A stretch of 5,359 nt of DNA from Gardnerella kenyensis (GTDB lineage: Bacteria; Actinomycetota; Actinomycetes; Actinomycetales; Bifidobacteriaceae): NCBI GenBank assembly GCA_003585735.1, contig NQOH01000003.1, positions 6,274 to 11,632 of the forward strand, read 5' to 3'. Shown here one piece after another: positions 5,066 to 5,359 of this stretch (within the stretch, counting starts at the first letter, position 1; each line of letters begins with the position of its first letter). A program made the position numbers and the translations under genes. The notes under the pieces were generated by a model. That model made no database searches, was not told the origin of the DNA, and saw only the letters and a list, made by a program, of their open reading frames with translations.

Positions 5066-5359
5066 TTACTTATTGTCTGGCGTAACGTCGTTAACATCGA
5101 TGTCAGACAAATCGAGGCTATCCCAATCAATGTCATCCAAGTTGAAGTCATCAACATTGGTGTTATCGGTTGTATCCGGCTTAGCTGGGGTAGTAGTGTC
5201 CGCGCTGGAGTCATTCAAGTCGATTCCACTAAAGTCGAAGTCGTCCAAGTTGAAGTCATCAACATTAGTGTCATCGGTTGTATCCGGCTTAGCAGGTGTA
5301 GTAGCGTCAGCGTCAAGGTCGCTCAAATCGAAGTCATCCAAGTTGAAGTCATCAACATT
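5066..5359 (-). CDS. C-terminal part of an acidic repeat protein (5' end outside window)
   Basis: I do not recognise this protein. The minus-strand frame is open from the right edge to a TAA at 5066-5068 and gives 97 residues with no start required inside the window; a TTG at 5339-5341 in this frame is probably just a Leu codon. The sequence has three modules, each beginning NVDDFNLDD: 31 residues (5267-5359), 36 residues (5159-5266) and a final 30 residues (5069-5158). The first two end in the linker TTPAKPDTTD. It is extremely acidic, with Asp-Phe/Leu/Ile alternation, and has almost no basic residues. No LPxTG motif, charged tail or membrane anchor is at the C-terminus. It is probably a disordered tail of a larger protein, perhaps secreted or surface-linked by its Thr/Pro/Lys linkers, but that is a guess. 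It converges on era and shares the terminator. Confidence 0.8.
   Translation of the reverse strand, partial: NVDDFNLDDFDLSDLDADATTPAKPDTTDDTNVDDFNLDDFDFSGIDLNDSSADTTTPAKPDTTDNTNVDDFNLDDIDWDSLDLSDIDVNDVTPDNK
5136..5359 (-). repeat. DNA direct repeats encoding the acidic modules
   Basis: A 23-base block (plus-strand form TCCAAGTTGAAGTCATCAAC followed by ATT) is identical at 5136-5158, 5244-5266 and 5337-5359, the last cut by the window edge. A second block of 21 bases containing GGTTGTATCCGGCTTAGC is identical at 5165-5185 and 5273-5293. Module spacings are 108 and 93 bases, both in frame, so module number can change without breaking the reading frame. Confidence 0.9.

Noticed and set aside
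5069..5359. Calcium-binding RTX-type repeats
   Set aside because: The modules are Asp-rich but lack the glycine-rich GGxGxD nonapeptide pattern.

Overview
The window looks like a chromosomal segment of a low-GC member of the Bifidobacteriaceae, most probably a Gardnerella-type organism. The five plus-strand proteins read like bifidobacterial versions of RsmE, a HIT protein, YbeY, a CorC/HlyC-type membrane protein and Era, but the DNA is AT-richer than in typical Bifidobacterium. The genus is an inference from protein style and base composition, not a proven assignment.

Layout: bases 1-307 hold no recognisable gene. They contain a large imperfect palindrome (52-98) and two nearly identical tandem hairpin units (128-176 and 181-229). 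Then five genes run on the plus strand: rsmE (308-1105), a HIT-family gene (1218-1580), ybeY (1666-2217), a CNNM/CBS-domain membrane protein gene (2298-3809) and era (3884-4960). A hairpin terminator at 5010-5044, flanked by T-rich runs on both strands, separates era from a convergent minus-strand gene that enters from the right edge and ends at 5066. Only the C-terminal 97 residues of that gene are visible, and they consist of Asp/Phe/Leu-rich repeats with Thr/Pro/Lys linkers.

The plus-strand genes form a conserved actinobacterial neighbourhood centred on the small ribosomal subunit. RsmE methylates 16S rRNA near its 3' end, YbeY acts in 16S 3'-end maturation, and Era binds the 16S 3' end during 30S assembly. 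The CBS-domain membrane protein resembles YbeX/CorC, which sits beside ybeY in many bacteria. The usual phoH (ybeZ) gene is missing from its common place before ybeY.

Most of the unusual signal is in repeats. Short tandem repeats straddle or adjoin the stop codons of ybeY, the CBS-protein gene and era, and twin hairpins precede rsmE. Era carries an acidic N-terminal extension and a changed KH-domain GxxG loop. I do not see a defence system, CRISPR array, transposase, tRNA or rRNA. The genes themselves are ordinary housekeeping genes; the least explained elements are the twin hairpins and the acidic repeat protein.
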